From Paraburkholderia oxyphila NBRC 105797 (lineage in GTDB: Bacteria; Pseudomonadota; Gammaproteobacteria; Burkholderiales; Burkholderiaceae), in assembly GCF_000685075.1 (NCBI RefSeq), contig NZ_BAYD01000107.1, forward strand, positions 1 to 35,075: DNA of 35,075 nucleotides, read 5' to 3'. Positions 6,826 through 16,341 of this stretch are shown here, one piece after another. How positions within the stretch are numbered: position 1 is the first letter of the stretch; the number at the start of each line of letters is the position of its first letter. The notes beneath the pieces were generated by a model that worked only from the letters and a program-made list of their open reading frames with translations, searched no databases and had not been told where the DNA came from. The position numbers were made by a program, and so were the translations under genes.

Positions 6826-8547
6826 ATGGCACAGACGGCGGCGGACTATTTAGTTGGCGCGCTAGCACAGGCGGGCGTGCAGCGCATCTTTGGTGTCGTG
6901 GGCGATTCGCTGAACGGATTCACCGACGCCCTGCGGCGCGATGGCTCCATCGAGTGGGTCCATATGCGGCACGAGGAAAGCGCCGCATTCGCGGCCGGCG
7001 CCGAGGCCCATCTCACCGGGCAGCTTGCCGTCTGCTGCGGCAGCTGCGGCCCCGGCAACCTGCACCTCATCAACGGGCTCTTCGACTGCCAGCGCAGCGG
7101 CGTGCCGGTGCTGGCCATCGCCGCGCATATTCCGAGCACCGAAATCGGCATCGACTATTTCCAGGCCACCCATCCCGAGGCCTTGTTCAAGGACTGCAGC
7201 CACTACGTCGAGCTCGTGTCGAATCCCGGGCAGCTACCGCAGATCCTCGGCCGCGCGATCCGCACGGCCGTCGCGCGCAAGGGCGTCGCCGTGGTCGTGA
7301 TGCCGGGCGACGTGGCGCTCGGCACGCTGGAGAAGCCGGTGCCGGCCTGGAGCATGCCCGCCGCGCCGGTCCTGCGGCCAGCGGATGCGGACGTGGCGCG
7401 GCTCGCGGAGCTGCTGAACCGCAAGCCGCGCGTCACGCTGCTGTGCGGCGCGGGTTGCAAGGACACGCATGACGAGGTGGTCGAGCTGGCGCGCAAGCTG
7501 AAGGCGCCCATCGTGCACTCGCTGCGCGGCAAGGAGCACCTCGAGTACGACAATCCGTTCGACGTGGGCATGACGGGGCTGGTCGGGTTTGCCTCCGGTT
7601 ATGCCGCGATGAAGAGTTGCGACATGCTGCTCATGCTGGGCACGGACTTTCCTTATCGGCAGTTCTATCCCGAGGGCGTGAGCATCGCGCAAGTGGACGT
7701 GCGGCCCGAAGCGCTCGGCAACCGCTGCCCGATCGAGCTGGGCGTGCTGGGCACGGTCAAGGACACGCTCGGCGCGCTGCTGCCGATGCTCGACGAAAAA
7801 ACCGACGCGAGCTTCCTCAATCGCGCGCTCGACGATTACCGGCATGCGCGCAAGGAGCTCGATGCGCTGGCGGAGCCGAGGCCCGGCAGCAGCACCATTC
7901 ATCCGCAGTACGTGACGCGTCTCGTGAGCGAGCTTGCCGCCGACGATGCGATCTTCTCGTGTGACGTGGGCACGCCGATCGCCTGGACCGCCCGCTATCT
8001 GAAGATGAACGGCAAGCGCCGGCTCGTGGGCTCGTTCAATCACGGCTCGATGGCCAATTCGATGCTGCATTCGATTGGCGCGCAGGCGGCTTTCAGGGAC
8101 CGCCAGGTGATTTCGATGTCGGGCGACGGCGGCTTCACGATGATGATGGGCGAGTTCGTCACGCTCATTCAAACGGGGCTGCCGGTGAAGATCGTCGTGC
8201 TCAACAACGGCACGCTCGGCTTCGTCGAGCTGGAGATGAAGGCGGGCGGCTTTCCCGATACGGGCTGCGATCTGAAGAATCCGAATTTTGCGGCAATGGC
8301 CAACGCGATGGGGATCAAGGGCGTGCGCGTCGAGCATCCCGAGGAGCTGGAGGGCGGCTTGCGCGAGGCGTTCGCGCATGCGGGCCCGGCGCTCGTCGAT
8401 GTCGTGAGCGCGCGCCAGGAGCTGGTGATGCCGCCCGTCACGACGCTCGACGAGGCGGCCCACTTTGGCCTGTTCCTGATGCGGGCGGTCATGGACGGCC
8501 GCGGGCAGGAGCTCGTCGATCTCGCGAAGGTCAATCTGCTGCGCTAG
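6826..8547 (+). CDS. poxB: Pyruvate dehydrogenase (quinone), PoxB type
   Basis: A thiamine-diphosphate- and FAD-dependent peripheral membrane enzyme that oxidises pyruvate to acetate and CO2 and passes electrons to ubiquinone. The 573 residues compare with 572 in E. coli PoxB, and long stretches are near-identical in kind: GDSLNGF, the catalytic glutamate in MRHEESAAFAAGAEA (E50), and CGSCGPGNLHLINGLFDC. The ThDP motif runs from GDGG (433-436) to NN (460-461). The C-terminus, ELVDLAKVNLLR, resembles the lipid-binding tail of PoxB. ATG 6826 has GGGGA at good spacing; an in-frame upstream extension to 6694 lacks family sequence. The ytcA gene follows after 5 bp, so poxB appears to head the efflux operon, an unusual pairing. 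A paralogue is at 18299-20011. Confidence 0.94.
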   Translation: MAQTAADYLVGALAQAGVQRIFGVVGDSLNGFTDALRRDGSIEWVHMRHEESAAFAAGAEAHLTGQLAVCCGSCGPGNLHLINGLFDCQRSGVPVLAIAAHIPSTEIGIDYFQATHPEALFKDCSHYVELVSNPGQLPQILGRAIRTAVARKGVAVVVMPGDVALGTLEKPVPAWSMPAAPVLRPADADVARLAELLNRKPRVTLLCGAGCKDTHDEVVELARKLKAPIVHSLRGKEHLEYDNPFDVGMTGLVGFASGYAAMKSCDMLLMLGTDFPYRQFYPEGVSIAQVDVRPEALGNRCPIELGVLGTVKDTLGALLPMLDEKTDASFLNRALDDYRHARKELDALAEPRPGSSTIHPQYVTRLVSELAADDAIFSCDVGTPIAWTARYLKMNGKRRLVGSFNHGSMANSMLHSIGAQAAFRDRQVISMSGDGGFTMMMGEFVTLIQTGLPVKIVVLNNGTLGFVELEMKAGGFPDTGCDLKNPNFAAMANAMGIKGVRVEHPEELEGGLREAFAHAGPALVDVVSARQELVMPPVTTLDEAAHFGLFLMRAVMDGRGQELVDLAKVNLLR

Positions 8548-8552
8548 CGCCA

Positions 8553-8897
8553 ATGGCACGGCGTGTCGCTCGACCCCGCCATGGCGGCGACGCCATCCCC
8601 GCGCGCCGCGCAAGCCGCGCGCGGGGATGGGCCCATGCGCCCGGCGCCGCGCGATGGGGACGCACGGCGTGGGCCTGCGTGCTGTTGCAGGGCTGCAGCC
8701 GGTCGCCCTCCACGAACGTGCTGGGCGCCTATTACCCCGACTGGCTGTTCTGCCTCGTGGGCGCGGTCGTGGCGGCGGTCGTGATACGGATCCTGTTGTT
8801 GCGCGCGGGGCTGGAGGACTGGCTCGATCCGCCGGCTGTCGGCTATCCGTCACTCGTCGCGCTGCTCGCGTTCGTGGGTTGGCTGCTGTTCTTCTGA
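8553..8897 (+). CDS. ytcA: YtcA-type small lipoprotein
   Basis: A 114-residue predicted lipoprotein. A long arginine-rich N-terminus leads to a hydrophobic segment ending in LLQGC, with C48 as the lipidated cysteine. The mature part has the YtcA signature LGAYYPDWLFC followed by two membrane helices (about 64-84 and 100-113). In E. coli, ytcA is likewise next to mdtNOP. The role of YtcA is unknown; the context points to an accessory part of the efflux pump. The start is the only in-frame ATG. It follows the poxB stop by 5 bp without a clear ribosome site, so translation may be coupled. The N-terminus is longer than in E. coli YtcA, so the true start is uncertain. Confidence 0.85.
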   Translation: MARRVARPRHGGDAIPARRASRARGWAHAPGAARWGRTAWACVLLQGCSRSPSTNVLGAYYPDWLFCLVGAVVAAVVIRILLLRAGLEDWLDPPAVGYPSLVALLAFVGWLLFF

Positions 8898-8919
8898 GGT
8901 CTGACGAAAACGGGAATAC

Positions 8920-9975
8920 ATGGAAGCAAGCACTCAGGGCCGCAAGAAGAAACTGTTCACGTTGCTTCTTTTGCTGGCGGCTATCGCAGTGGGCGTGCTG
9001 GTGATCTGGCGCGTGGATACCGAGCCGCGCACCGACGACGCCTACGTGTACGCGGATACGATCAACGTGGTGCCCGAGGTCTCGGGGCGGATCGTGAATC
9101 TCGCGGTGCGGGACAACCAGCGCGTGAAAAAAGGCGATCTGCTGTTCCAGCTCGACCCGCGTCCCTTTCAGGATGCGCTCGACCGCGCCCGCGCGTCGCT
9201 CGAGCAACTGAACCAGCAGATCATGCTGACGCAGCGCTCGGTCAACGCGCAGGTATTCAACGCATCGGCGGCGAAGGCGAGCGTCGAGCGCGCGCGGGCC
9301 GCCGCGCGGCAGGCGGCGGATACGCTGCATCGCATGGAGCCGCTCGTGCAGAAGGGCTACGTCTCGGCCGACGATCTGGACAAGGCGCGCACCTCGGCCC
9401 AAAGCACGGCGGCGGAGCTCGCCGCGGCCGAGCTGCAGGCCCGCGAGGCAACGGCCGCGATCAGCGGCGTGGACGCCCTGGAAGCCCAACGCGCGGTGGT
9501 GCAGGCCGAAATCGCCACCGCGGCGCTGAACCTCGAATACGCGACGGTGCGCTCGCCGTTCGACGGCGTGGTGGTCTCGCTGCGCACGACGCGCGGCCAG
9601 TACGCCTCCGCCTCGACGCCCGTGTTCACGCTGATCGACACGACACACTGGTACGTCATCGCGAACCTGCGCGAGACCGAGCTGGCCGCCATCCGGCGCG
9701 GCACGCGGGCCACCGTCTATTTGATGAGCAATACCGCGAAGCATTTCGAGGGAGAGGTGGATTCGGTCGGCTTCGGCGTCGCGCCCGAAGACGGCGGCGG
9801 CCTCGCCCAGGGCTTGCCGCAGGTGCAGCGCAGCATCAACTGGGTCCATGTTTCGCAGCGCTTTCCGGTGAAGATCCTGGTCAAGGACCCGGACCCCGAG
9901 CTCTTTCGCGTCGGCACCTCGGCAGTGGCGACGTTTCACCCGGGCAGCCGGCAGGACCGGCACAACGCGGGCTGA
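8920..9975 (+). CDS. mdtN: MdtN-type membrane fusion protein of a tripartite efflux pump
   Basis: The periplasmic adaptor of a tripartite efflux system, 351 residues (E. coli MdtN has 343). One N-terminal membrane helix (about 12-30) precedes TDDAYVYADT and the first lipoyl half-motif PEVSGRIVNLAVRDNQRVKKGDLLF. A long coiled-coil hairpin (about 90-195) follows, then the second lipoyl half with RSPFDGVVVSL and a beta-barrel segment with HWYVIANLRETEL. The C-terminal SINWVHVSQRFPVKILV closely resembles MdtN. GGGAA precedes ATG 8920. It links the inner-membrane MdtO and outer-membrane MdtP encoded downstream. Confidence 0.93.
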   Translation: MEASTQGRKKKLFTLLLLLAAIAVGVLVIWRVDTEPRTDDAYVYADTINVVPEVSGRIVNLAVRDNQRVKKGDLLFQLDPRPFQDALDRARASLEQLNQQIMLTQRSVNAQVFNASAAKASVERARAAARQAADTLHRMEPLVQKGYVSADDLDKARTSAQSTAAELAAAELQAREATAAISGVDALEAQRAVVQAEIATAALNLEYATVRSPFDGVVVSLRTTRGQYASASTPVFTLIDTTHWYVIANLRETELAAIRRGTRATVYLMSNTAKHFEGEVDSVGFGVAPEDGGGLAQGLPQVQRSINWVHVSQRFPVKILVKDPDPELFRVGTSAVATFHPGSRQDRHNAG

Positions 9976-9997
9976 CCATGCATAGGCATCCTGAACG

Positions 9998-12085
9998 ATG
10001 ACGCGCCTTCTGCCCTTCCTCCACGACGAGCTCGCGCCGTTCCCGGGCCGCATGAACGTCGCGCTGCGCGCCATCGCCGCTTCGGCGATCGTGATCGTCG
10101 CATCGATGACGCTCGAGGTTCCCTATCTCGCCGTGTCGCTGATTGTCGTGTTCTACGCGACACAGGCCAACGTCGTCGTTACCCGATTGATTGCGTTCCT
10201 GTTTCTCGCGGGCGTCACGCTTGCGGTGGGCTGCGCCGTGCTGGTGCTCAAGCTCACGTTTGACGTCCCGTTGCTGCGCATCGTTTTCGCCAGCGCGATC
10301 TTCTTTGGCTGCCTCTACGCGATGCGGATCTTCCAGTTCGGCATCGTGTTCTTCGTGGCGGCGCTCGTCACGATCTACGTGCAGACCTTCGTGGACGTGA
10401 CCGAGGACGCGGAATCGATCGTGCGTGCGACGCTGTGGGTCTGGGCCGCGGTGAGCTATCCGATCGCCGTCACGCTCATCATCAACTCGCTGCTGCTGCC
10501 GGCGGAGCCGCGCGACCAGATGCGCCGCCTGATGGTGGCGAAGCTCGCGGTGGTGCAGGCGTGCCTCGACGCATGGCTCGACGGTTCGTCCGTTCGCGCG
10601 CCGTTGACGGCGCACGATGTGGAAGCCACCACGACCGCGCTGCAAAAGCTGCTGAGACTCTCGGGCATGCGCGGCAAGGCCGACGCGCTCGCGCAGTCGC
10701 GCGACCTCGCCACCGTGACCGCCGTGTCGAACCTCTATGTCGCCGCGTCGAACCTGCGTCCATTTGCGGCTCTTTCAGCGCCACTTGCCGCGCGCGGGAG
10801 GGCGCTGCGCGACGCATGCAGTATGTTGGCTCGCGCGATAGAGAACGATGAACCGTTTGTGATGGCAGCGCCTCGAGCGCCGCAGACCGATCCCAACGCC
10901 GCTTCGACTCAGGCCGCCGAGCCGCCGTGGGCGCTCGTCTCGATGAATCGCGCACTGCTGGATCTGGGCGCCTGCATGACGGCGCAGACCGTGGACATGC
11001 ATCCGCCGCCGCGCCAGCCTGTCCTCGCAAAAGATGCGTGGACCAATCCGGTCTATGGCCAGTTCGCGCTCAAGACCTTGCTTGCCGTGCTCGTCTGCTA
11101 CCTCTTCTATAACTCGGCCGACTGGCAAGGCGTCCATACCGTGATGCTGACGTGCCTCGTCGTCGCCCAGCCGGGCCTGGGCGCATCGAGCCGGCGCGCG
11201 GTGTTGCGGTTCTGGGGCGCGGTGGCCGGCAGTCTGCTCGCGCTCTTCGTCGTCGTCTTCGTGCTGCCGCAAATCGACAGCATCGCGGCGCTGCTCGTGG
11301 CCGTGCTGCCCGTGCTGTTCGCGGGCGCGTGGGTTGCCGCGGGCTCCGAGCGCATCAGCTACGCGGGCGTGCAATTGATGTTCACGTTCTCGCTGGCGTT
11401 TCTCGAGCAATTCGCGCCCACGTTCGACCTGACTGAGATTCGCGACCGCATGGTGGGGATTTTTCTCGGCATTGCCGTGGCGACCTTCGTGCAGATCACC
11501 CTCTGGCCCGAGGGCGAGGCGGCGTTGCTCAGACGCCGTCTCTCGGCCAGCCTCGCCTCGATCGCGAAGTTGCTCGCGCCCGGCGATGCCCAGGGCGAGA
11601 CGTCCGCTGTGGCGCACGCGCGCATCGCGGCATGGGCCGCGCTCAGCGACTGCGAGGGCTTGCTGCTGCGCGTGGCGCTCGAGCCTACCTGGCGCGAAGG
11701 CGAGGAGGAGCGCGTGACGCTGCTGGCGAACTCGGTGCTGGCGGCCGCGCGCGAATTGCTGCTCGCCGCGGACGCGTTGCGCAGTGCATCCGATGCCGCC
11801 GGCGCGGCGTTGCCGGCGCGTCTGGACGAGCGCCTGCGCGATTTCGCGTCGCGCGCGGCGTCGGCCATCGAGGATTACGCGCGAGGGCTCTCCGAGCCTG
11901 CGCCATCGGCCAGTGCGCCGCGCCTGCCGGGCGTGATCGAGGATCGCACAGGTGGGGATGAGCGCGGCGCGGAACTGATCGCCGAAGCCGAGCGTGTCCG
12001 CCGTGCCGTGTCGAGCCTGCCCGACTGGGTGGGCGACGCCGCCGCTTCCCCGTTGGCGCGGCAAGCCGGTGTGCATCATGATTAA
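9998..12085 (+). CDS. mdtO: MdtO-type FUSC-family inner-membrane transporter
   Basis: The inner-membrane component of the pump, 695 residues (E. coli MdtO has 683). Two hydrophobic bundles are visible: the first about residues 20-170, the second about 350-510 with AVLVCYLFYNSADWQGVHTVMLTC-type FUSC sequence. They are separated and followed by soluble alpha-helical regions. This duplicated layout is that of the fusaric acid resistance/AaeB/MdtO family, which exports aromatic acids and drugs. The stop overlaps the start of mdtP by 8 bp. No strong ribosome site precedes the ATG at 9998, 22 bp after mdtN. The substrate is not deducible. Confidence 0.92.
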   Translation: MTRLLPFLHDELAPFPGRMNVALRAIAASAIVIVASMTLEVPYLAVSLIVVFYATQANVVVTRLIAFLFLAGVTLAVGCAVLVLKLTFDVPLLRIVFASAIFFGCLYAMRIFQFGIVFFVAALVTIYVQTFVDVTEDAESIVRATLWVWAAVSYPIAVTLIINSLLLPAEPRDQMRRLMVAKLAVVQACLDAWLDGSSVRAPLTAHDVEATTTALQKLLRLSGMRGKADALAQSRDLATVTAVSNLYVAASNLRPFAALSAPLAARGRALRDACSMLARAIENDEPFVMAAPRAPQTDPNAASTQAAEPPWALVSMNRALLDLGACMTAQTVDMHPPPRQPVLAKDAWTNPVYGQFALKTLLAVLVCYLFYNSADWQGVHTVMLTCLVVAQPGLGASSRRAVLRFWGAVAGSLLALFVVVFVLPQIDSIAALLVAVLPVLFAGAWVAAGSERISYAGVQLMFTFSLAFLEQFAPTFDLTEIRDRMVGIFLGIAVATFVQITLWPEGEAALLRRRLSASLASIAKLLAPGDAQGETSAVAHARIAAWAALSDCEGLLLRVALEPTWREGEEERVTLLANSVLAAARELLLAADALRSASDAAGAALPARLDERLRDFASRAASAIEDYARGLSEPAPSASAPRLPGVIEDRTGGDERGAELIAEAERVRRAVSSLPDWVGDAAASPLARQAGVHHD

Positions 12086-13571
12086 CGCCATCCCGCACGT
12101 GCGTCGCAAGCGTCGAAGCGCGCATTCGCGAGCGCTTTCGCGCTGTATGGCCGCCGCGTGCGCCGCGATGCTGAGCGCTTGTGCGTTGATACACCATGAC
12201 TCCGGCGCGGTCGCGCAGGTCGATGCCTCGCGCGTTCAACTGCCCACAGAGCTGGCGGTGCCGGCGGGAAGCTGGCCATCCGAAACATGGTGGCAGCAAT
12301 ACGACGATCCGCAACTCACGGTGCTGATCGAGCGTGCGCTCTCGGCTTCGCCGTCCATGGCCATCGCGCGCGAACACGTTGCGCTGGCTCATGCGCAGGC
12401 CAGGCTCGCATTGGCGGCAGCCGGCCCGCAGATCAACGCGTCGGCCGCCATCGACCGCGAGCGCGTGTCCTCGAACGGCTTTCTGAGCGCCTATGCGGGC
12501 AAGGACCCGGGGATAGGTGCGGACGGCCCGTGGTACACGACCGGCCTCGTGGGCTTCGACGGCGCATGGGATATCGACATCTGGGGCCTGCATCGGGCGC
12601 AAATCGCGGCGGCGGTGGGCGTCGAGAACGCGCAGAAGGCGGAGGAGGCGGACATCGCGCTCGAGCTCTCGACCGATATCGCGCGCATCTACTACACGGT
12701 GCAGACCGCGTACGCGAGCATCGACCTCTTGAAACAGGAGCGCGATGCGCTTGCCGTCCAGCTCGATGCACACCGTCTGCGCTTCGAGCGGGGGCTCGAG
12801 CCTGAAACACTCGCCAGGCAGTCCGAAGCGCGCCTGCTCTCGGTCAATCAGCAGATCGCGCAGACCACCAACGAGGTGACGACCGCTCAAGAGTCGCTGC
12901 GCGCGCTGCTCGGCGCCGATTCGACCGGGCTCGCCGCACTGGCGCCGAAGCCGCTCCCTGCGCTCGCGACGGGCGTGCCGCCGAGCCTCGGCTTCCAGCT
13001 GCTCGCTCGCCGCCCCGATTTGCAGGCGCTGCACTGGTATGTCGTGGCATCGCTCAGGCGCGTGGACGCCGCCAAAGCGGCGTTCTATCCGAACTTCGAT
13101 ATCAAGGCCTTCTTCGGCTTCAACGCGTTGGACCTCTCCCAGCTATTCCTGCATCGGAGCCAGCAGATCGACATCATCCCCGGCCTCTCGCTGCCGGTGT
13201 TCGACAGCGGCAGGCTGAACGCCTCGCTCAGCGGCGAGCGCGCCGCGAGCAACACCGCCATCTTCCAGTACAACCAGGCCGTATTGAACGCGGTGCGCGA
13301 CGTGGCGCAAACCGGGAGCGAGCTGCAGGACCTCAACGAGCGGACCGGCATGCAGCAGCGCAAGCTCGACGATGTGCAGTTCGCGTTCGACAGCGCTTCC
13401 GCCCTCTACGGGCGCGGGCTGGCCGACAGGCTGCAGGTGGAAGAAGCGCGCGAGACGCAGATCCAGGAGCGGCTGGCCCTGCTGCAACTGCGCAGCCAGA
13501 GCCTGCAGGCCTCGATTGCGCTTACGAAGACGCTGGGCGGCGGGTATCGAGCGGCGGACGATGCCCATTGA
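12078..13571 (+). CDS. mdtP: MdtP-type outer-membrane efflux lipoprotein (NodT family)
   Basis: A TolC-like outer-membrane channel of the NodT lipoprotein subfamily, 497 residues (E. coli MdtP has 488). A basic N-terminus and hydrophobic core end in a lipobox, MLSAC, with C35 lipidated. The mature protein shows two outer-membrane-efflux repeats, with WWQQYDDPQLTVLIERAL near the start, LLARRPDLQALHW in the middle and the characteristic GLADRLQVEEAR near the end. I chose ATG 12078, which overlaps the mdtO stop, because the signal peptide begins there. It completes the poxB-ytcA-mdtN-mdtO-mdtP unit. The next gene is convergent and ends 49 bp away. Confidence 0.92.
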   Translation: MINAIPHVRRKRRSAHSRALSRCMAAACAAMLSACALIHHDSGAVAQVDASRVQLPTELAVPAGSWPSETWWQQYDDPQLTVLIERALSASPSMAIAREHVALAHAQARLALAAAGPQINASAAIDRERVSSNGFLSAYAGKDPGIGADGPWYTTGLVGFDGAWDIDIWGLHRAQIAAAVGVENAQKAEEADIALELSTDIARIYYTVQTAYASIDLLKQERDALAVQLDAHRLRFERGLEPETLARQSEARLLSVNQQIAQTTNEVTTAQESLRALLGADSTGLAALAPKPLPALATGVPPSLGFQLLARRPDLQALHWYVVASLRRVDAAKAAFYPNFDIKAFFGFNALDLSQLFLHRSQQIDIIPGLSLPVFDSGRLNASLSGERAASNTAIFQYNQAVLNAVRDVAQTGSELQDLNERTGMQQRKLDDVQFAFDSASALYGRGLADRLQVEEARETQIQERLALLQLRSQSLQASIALTKTLGGGYRAADDAH

Positions 13572-13619
13572 ACGGGCGGGCCTGTCCGCGCGAATCGCGC
13601 TGTCACGTTTTGAACCGCG

Positions 13620-14021
13620 TCAGGCAAGCTCCGTGAGTGGAATCGCTTCCATCACGGAGGCCAGGATCATGGCCTCGACGTTGCGCGGCGCCGGCTGAAC
13701 GAGACGAGGGCGGTAGACGGCATCGCCCTGGGCGATGGCTTGTCCGCTGAGCGCGCATCTGCCGCTCTTGCGCGCCACGCAGCGCCGCCAGAGCTGCTCG
13801 CCATAGCAGCAGGCGGTTGGGTCGCTCCATGCGACGGTGGCGCCGCCCGGACCCTGGCGCTCGAGCACCTTGACCGCGCAGCGCCGGTACGCGTCGGCGC
13901 CATATTCCGTGCGCGCGGGACAGGGAAAGGGGCGGGTGCGAGGCGTCTTGACGACGCTGTCGAGGCCGAGCAGGGTCATCGTGTGACACCAGGTGCGGCC
14001 GGCTGGGTCGGCGTTCTTCAT
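13620..14021 (-). CDS. DUF3331 domain protein
   Basis: A 133-residue protein with the sequence style of DUF3331, a family of unknown function common in Burkholderiaceae. The recognisable core is VKVLERQGPGGATVAWSDPT, then CCYGEQLWRR and CALSGQAIAQGDAVYRPR, ending with PRNVEAMILASVMEAIP. Several cysteines, including the CALSG turn, suggest a small treble-clef-like metal site, but this is inference. ATG 14021 and ATG 13979 are both possible and neither has a strong ribosome site. It is convergent with mdtP and on the same strand as the PAS kinase upstream of it (133 bp gap). It shows no obvious link to the metabolic genes. Confidence 0.75.
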   Translation of the reverse strand: MKNADPAGRTWCHTMTLLGLDSVVKTPRTRPFPCPARTEYGADAYRRCAVKVLERQGPGGATVAWSDPTACCYGEQLWRRCVARKSGRCALSGQAIAQGDAVYRPRLVQPAPRNVEAMILASVMEAIPLTELA

Positions 14022-14154
14022 GATACGCAGTCCGTAGTTAATCGAATGGGCGCACAGGAGCGGCGCGGATCCGGATTCGATTCGGCGCGCTGGCTTGCCT
14101 GCATCACAGCATAGTGAGCGGCAGGCGAGCCCGCTATTACATGAACCTGCAGTA

Positions 14155-16341
14155 TCAGGTGGCGTTCAGCGCCTGCTGAGGAACGGTGACGGGCGCCACG
14201 GGGAGCAGCGCGCTGAAAGTGGCGCCGTACCCCGCATTGTTGGCGGCGAACAGGCGTCCGCCATGCGCTTCGACGATCGAGCGCGAGACGGCGAGCCCGA
14301 TGCCGAGCCCCTTGGTCTTGGTCGTGAAGAACGGATCGAAAATGCTGTCGCCTTCGGTAATGCCCGAGCCGTTGTCGACAACCTCGATCAGCACCGACAT
14401 GGCATTGGCGTGCCCGACCTTGACGGTGACGCGCGGCGTCCGCCCGCTGCTGCGCGCCGCCTCGATCCCGTTGGAGATCAGGTTGATCAGCACCTGCTGG
14501 ATCTGGATGGGGTCCACAAAAACCGCAGGCAGATCGTCAGGCAAGTCGAAGCCGATCTCCGCGTCGCGCTTGTTCTCGTCCTCGCGCAACAGGCGCACCG
14601 CTTCGAGCACCATGTCCCTCACATTGCGCCGCTGCTTCGTGAGCGACTGGCGCTTGCTGAAGAGCGCGCGGATGCTTTGCATCGTCTCGTCGGTGGCGTG
14701 CGCGTCGCGCACGAGGTTCTCGAGCGACGCGCGGGCCTCGGCCAGGTTCGGCGGCTGCGCCGCGAGCCAGCGGCGGCACGCCTGGGCATTGGCGATCACT
14801 GCGGTGAGCGGCTGATTGAGCTCATGGGCGATCGAGGCGGACAGCTCCGCCACCGTCGCGATCTTCGTCGCGCGGGCCAGCTTCGCCTGAGTCTGCCGCA
14901 GCCGGCCCTCCGTGTGCTTGAACGCGTCGATATCGAGGCTGAGCCCATACCATCGGACGATATTGCCATCGCAGTCGCGCATCGGCTCGGCGGCCTGCTG
15001 GTGCCAGCGATAGGTGCCGTCCTTGCGGCGCAGACGGGTGACATGGCTGTACGGCTCGCCGGTCTCGATCGAGTGCGTGAAGGTCCGGATCACGCTGTCC
15101 CAGTCGTCGGGATGAATCACGCTGCGGTAGCCGAGATCCACGAGATCGCACGCCTGTACGCCGGCATAGTCCGCCGTTCTTCGATTGATGTAGTCGGGCT
15201 GTCCCTGCGGGTCGGTGCTCCAGATCATGCCGGGGATCGTTTCCGCGATCTCGCGCAACTGGTGTTCGCGCTGCACGAGCGCTTCCTCGGCGAGCTTGCG
15301 CGCGTGGATGTCCCACGCGATGCCAACCCAGCGAACGAGCTCGCCGCGATCGCCGTTCACGGCCTGGGCGCGGCACAGGAACCAGCGATAGACGCCGTCC
15401 GCGCGGCGCAGACGGATCTCCACTTCCTCGGGGTTCCGGCCTTCCGCGAGGTCTTGCCAGTAGCGCGTGTCGGCCGCCACGTCGTCGGGGTGGATGACCG
15501 TGTGGAACGCATCGCACGCCTGCGCTTCGGCGAGGCCGGTATAGCTGCGCAGGCTCGGGCTCAGATACTCCAGGGTGCCATCGGGCAGCGCCGTCCACAC
15601 GTGGCCGGGAATCAGGCCGCCCATGGCTTCGAGCGTCTGGTTGCGCTGGCGCAGTTGCGCTTCCTCCCGCTTTTGCTCGTCGATGTTCCAGTGCATGCCG
15701 TAGACGCGGAACACCTTGCCGTGGCGGTCGCGCTGCGTGTGCATCACGGCGGCGAACCACTGGTAGGCGCCGGCCGCCGACCGGTAGCGGCAGTGGTACT
15801 CCTGAGGGTCTCCGGTATCTCTGGCGCGGGCGAAGGCCCGGGCCGGAATCCAGGCGTCGTCGGGATGGACCAGGGTAAACGGCGCGCGCAGTTCCTCGGG
15901 TGTGCGGCCCGTGTAGTCCAGAATGGATTGGCTGACGTATTCGAGCTTGCCGTCGATGGCCCTGGACCAGATATTGCGGCTCAGTTCGTCGATGGGCAGA
16001 CCGAACGGGTCGTCCTTGAGTGTGGCCGTCGATGCGCGCTGTTTCGGCCGCGGCGCGACGCATTCGGCGCACAGCCATGCCGCGGCCATGGCGACGACCG
16101 CGTGGACGAGCGGGCTGGCCCCCATGGCGGAGAGCGGCGCGCCGGACGGCGCAAGCACGACGCCAAGCGAGGTGAACCCCGCGGCCAGCCGCCCGAAACC
16201 GCGGCCGAGCCAGCGCGTGACGGGCACCACCAGAAGGACGCCGAGGCAGCCGGATAGCGGCTCGAGCCAGCCCGCCAACGCCGACACGCCCGCTACGGCG
16301 ACGGCGAGGAGGGCAAGCCGCGATGAACGTGGAAATCGCAT
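14155..16341 (-). CDS. Three-PAS sensor histidine kinase
   Basis: A 728-residue membrane-attached hybrid-free histidine kinase. About three hydrophobic segments occupy residues 8-95. Three PAS/PAC units follow (about 115-230, 240-360 and 370-490), each with an HPDD turn and a YRW or YQW motif near its end. The dimerisation domain has phospho-acceptor H506 in SIAHELNQPLTAV. The ATPase domain has an N-box (LINLISNGIEA), G1 (DNGSGI) and G2 (GIGLAVSRSIVEAHGG). ATG 16341 is preferred over a TTG three codons earlier. It is divergent from the FixJ-type regulator at 16713 across 371 bp, and the two are the likely cognate pair. PAS domains suggest redox, small-ligand or energy sensing; no haem- or flavin-binding residue was identified. 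Confidence 0.94.
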   Translation of the reverse strand: MRFPRSSRLALLAVAVAGVSALAGWLEPLSGCLGVLLVVPVTRWLGRGFGRLAAGFTSLGVVLAPSGAPLSAMGASPLVHAVVAMAAAWLCAECVAPRPKQRASTATLKDDPFGLPIDELSRNIWSRAIDGKLEYVSQSILDYTGRTPEELRAPFTLVHPDDAWIPARAFARARDTGDPQEYHCRYRSAAGAYQWFAAVMHTQRDRHGKVFRVYGMHWNIDEQKREEAQLRQRNQTLEAMGGLIPGHVWTALPDGTLEYLSPSLRSYTGLAEAQACDAFHTVIHPDDVAADTRYWQDLAEGRNPEEVEIRLRRADGVYRWFLCRAQAVNGDRGELVRWVGIAWDIHARKLAEEALVQREHQLREIAETIPGMIWSTDPQGQPDYINRRTADYAGVQACDLVDLGYRSVIHPDDWDSVIRTFTHSIETGEPYSHVTRLRRKDGTYRWHQQAAEPMRDCDGNIVRWYGLSLDIDAFKHTEGRLRQTQAKLARATKIATVAELSASIAHELNQPLTAVIANAQACRRWLAAQPPNLAEARASLENLVRDAHATDETMQSIRALFSKRQSLTKQRRNVRDMVLEAVRLLREDENKRDAEIGFDLPDDLPAVFVDPIQIQQVLINLISNGIEAARSSGRTPRVTVKVGHANAMSVLIEVVDNGSGITEGDSIFDPFFTTKTKGLGIGLAVSRSIVEAHGGRLFAANNAGYGATFSALLPVAPVTVPQQALNAT

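Noticed and set aside
7234..10074. A 946-codon open frame on the minus strand opposite poxB, ytcA and mdtN
   Set aside because: It is a by-product of high GC codon bias in the plus-strand genes: very Arg/His-rich, no family sequence, and it crosses three convincing genes.
10775..12109. A 444-codon minus-strand frame opposite mdtO
   Set aside because: The sequence is His/Arg/Gln-rich with no motif and lies wholly within a well-supported transporter gene.
14095..16257. A 720-codon plus-strand frame opposite the PAS kinase
   Set aside because: The opposite strand has three PAS domains and a complete kinase core; this frame has shadow composition only.
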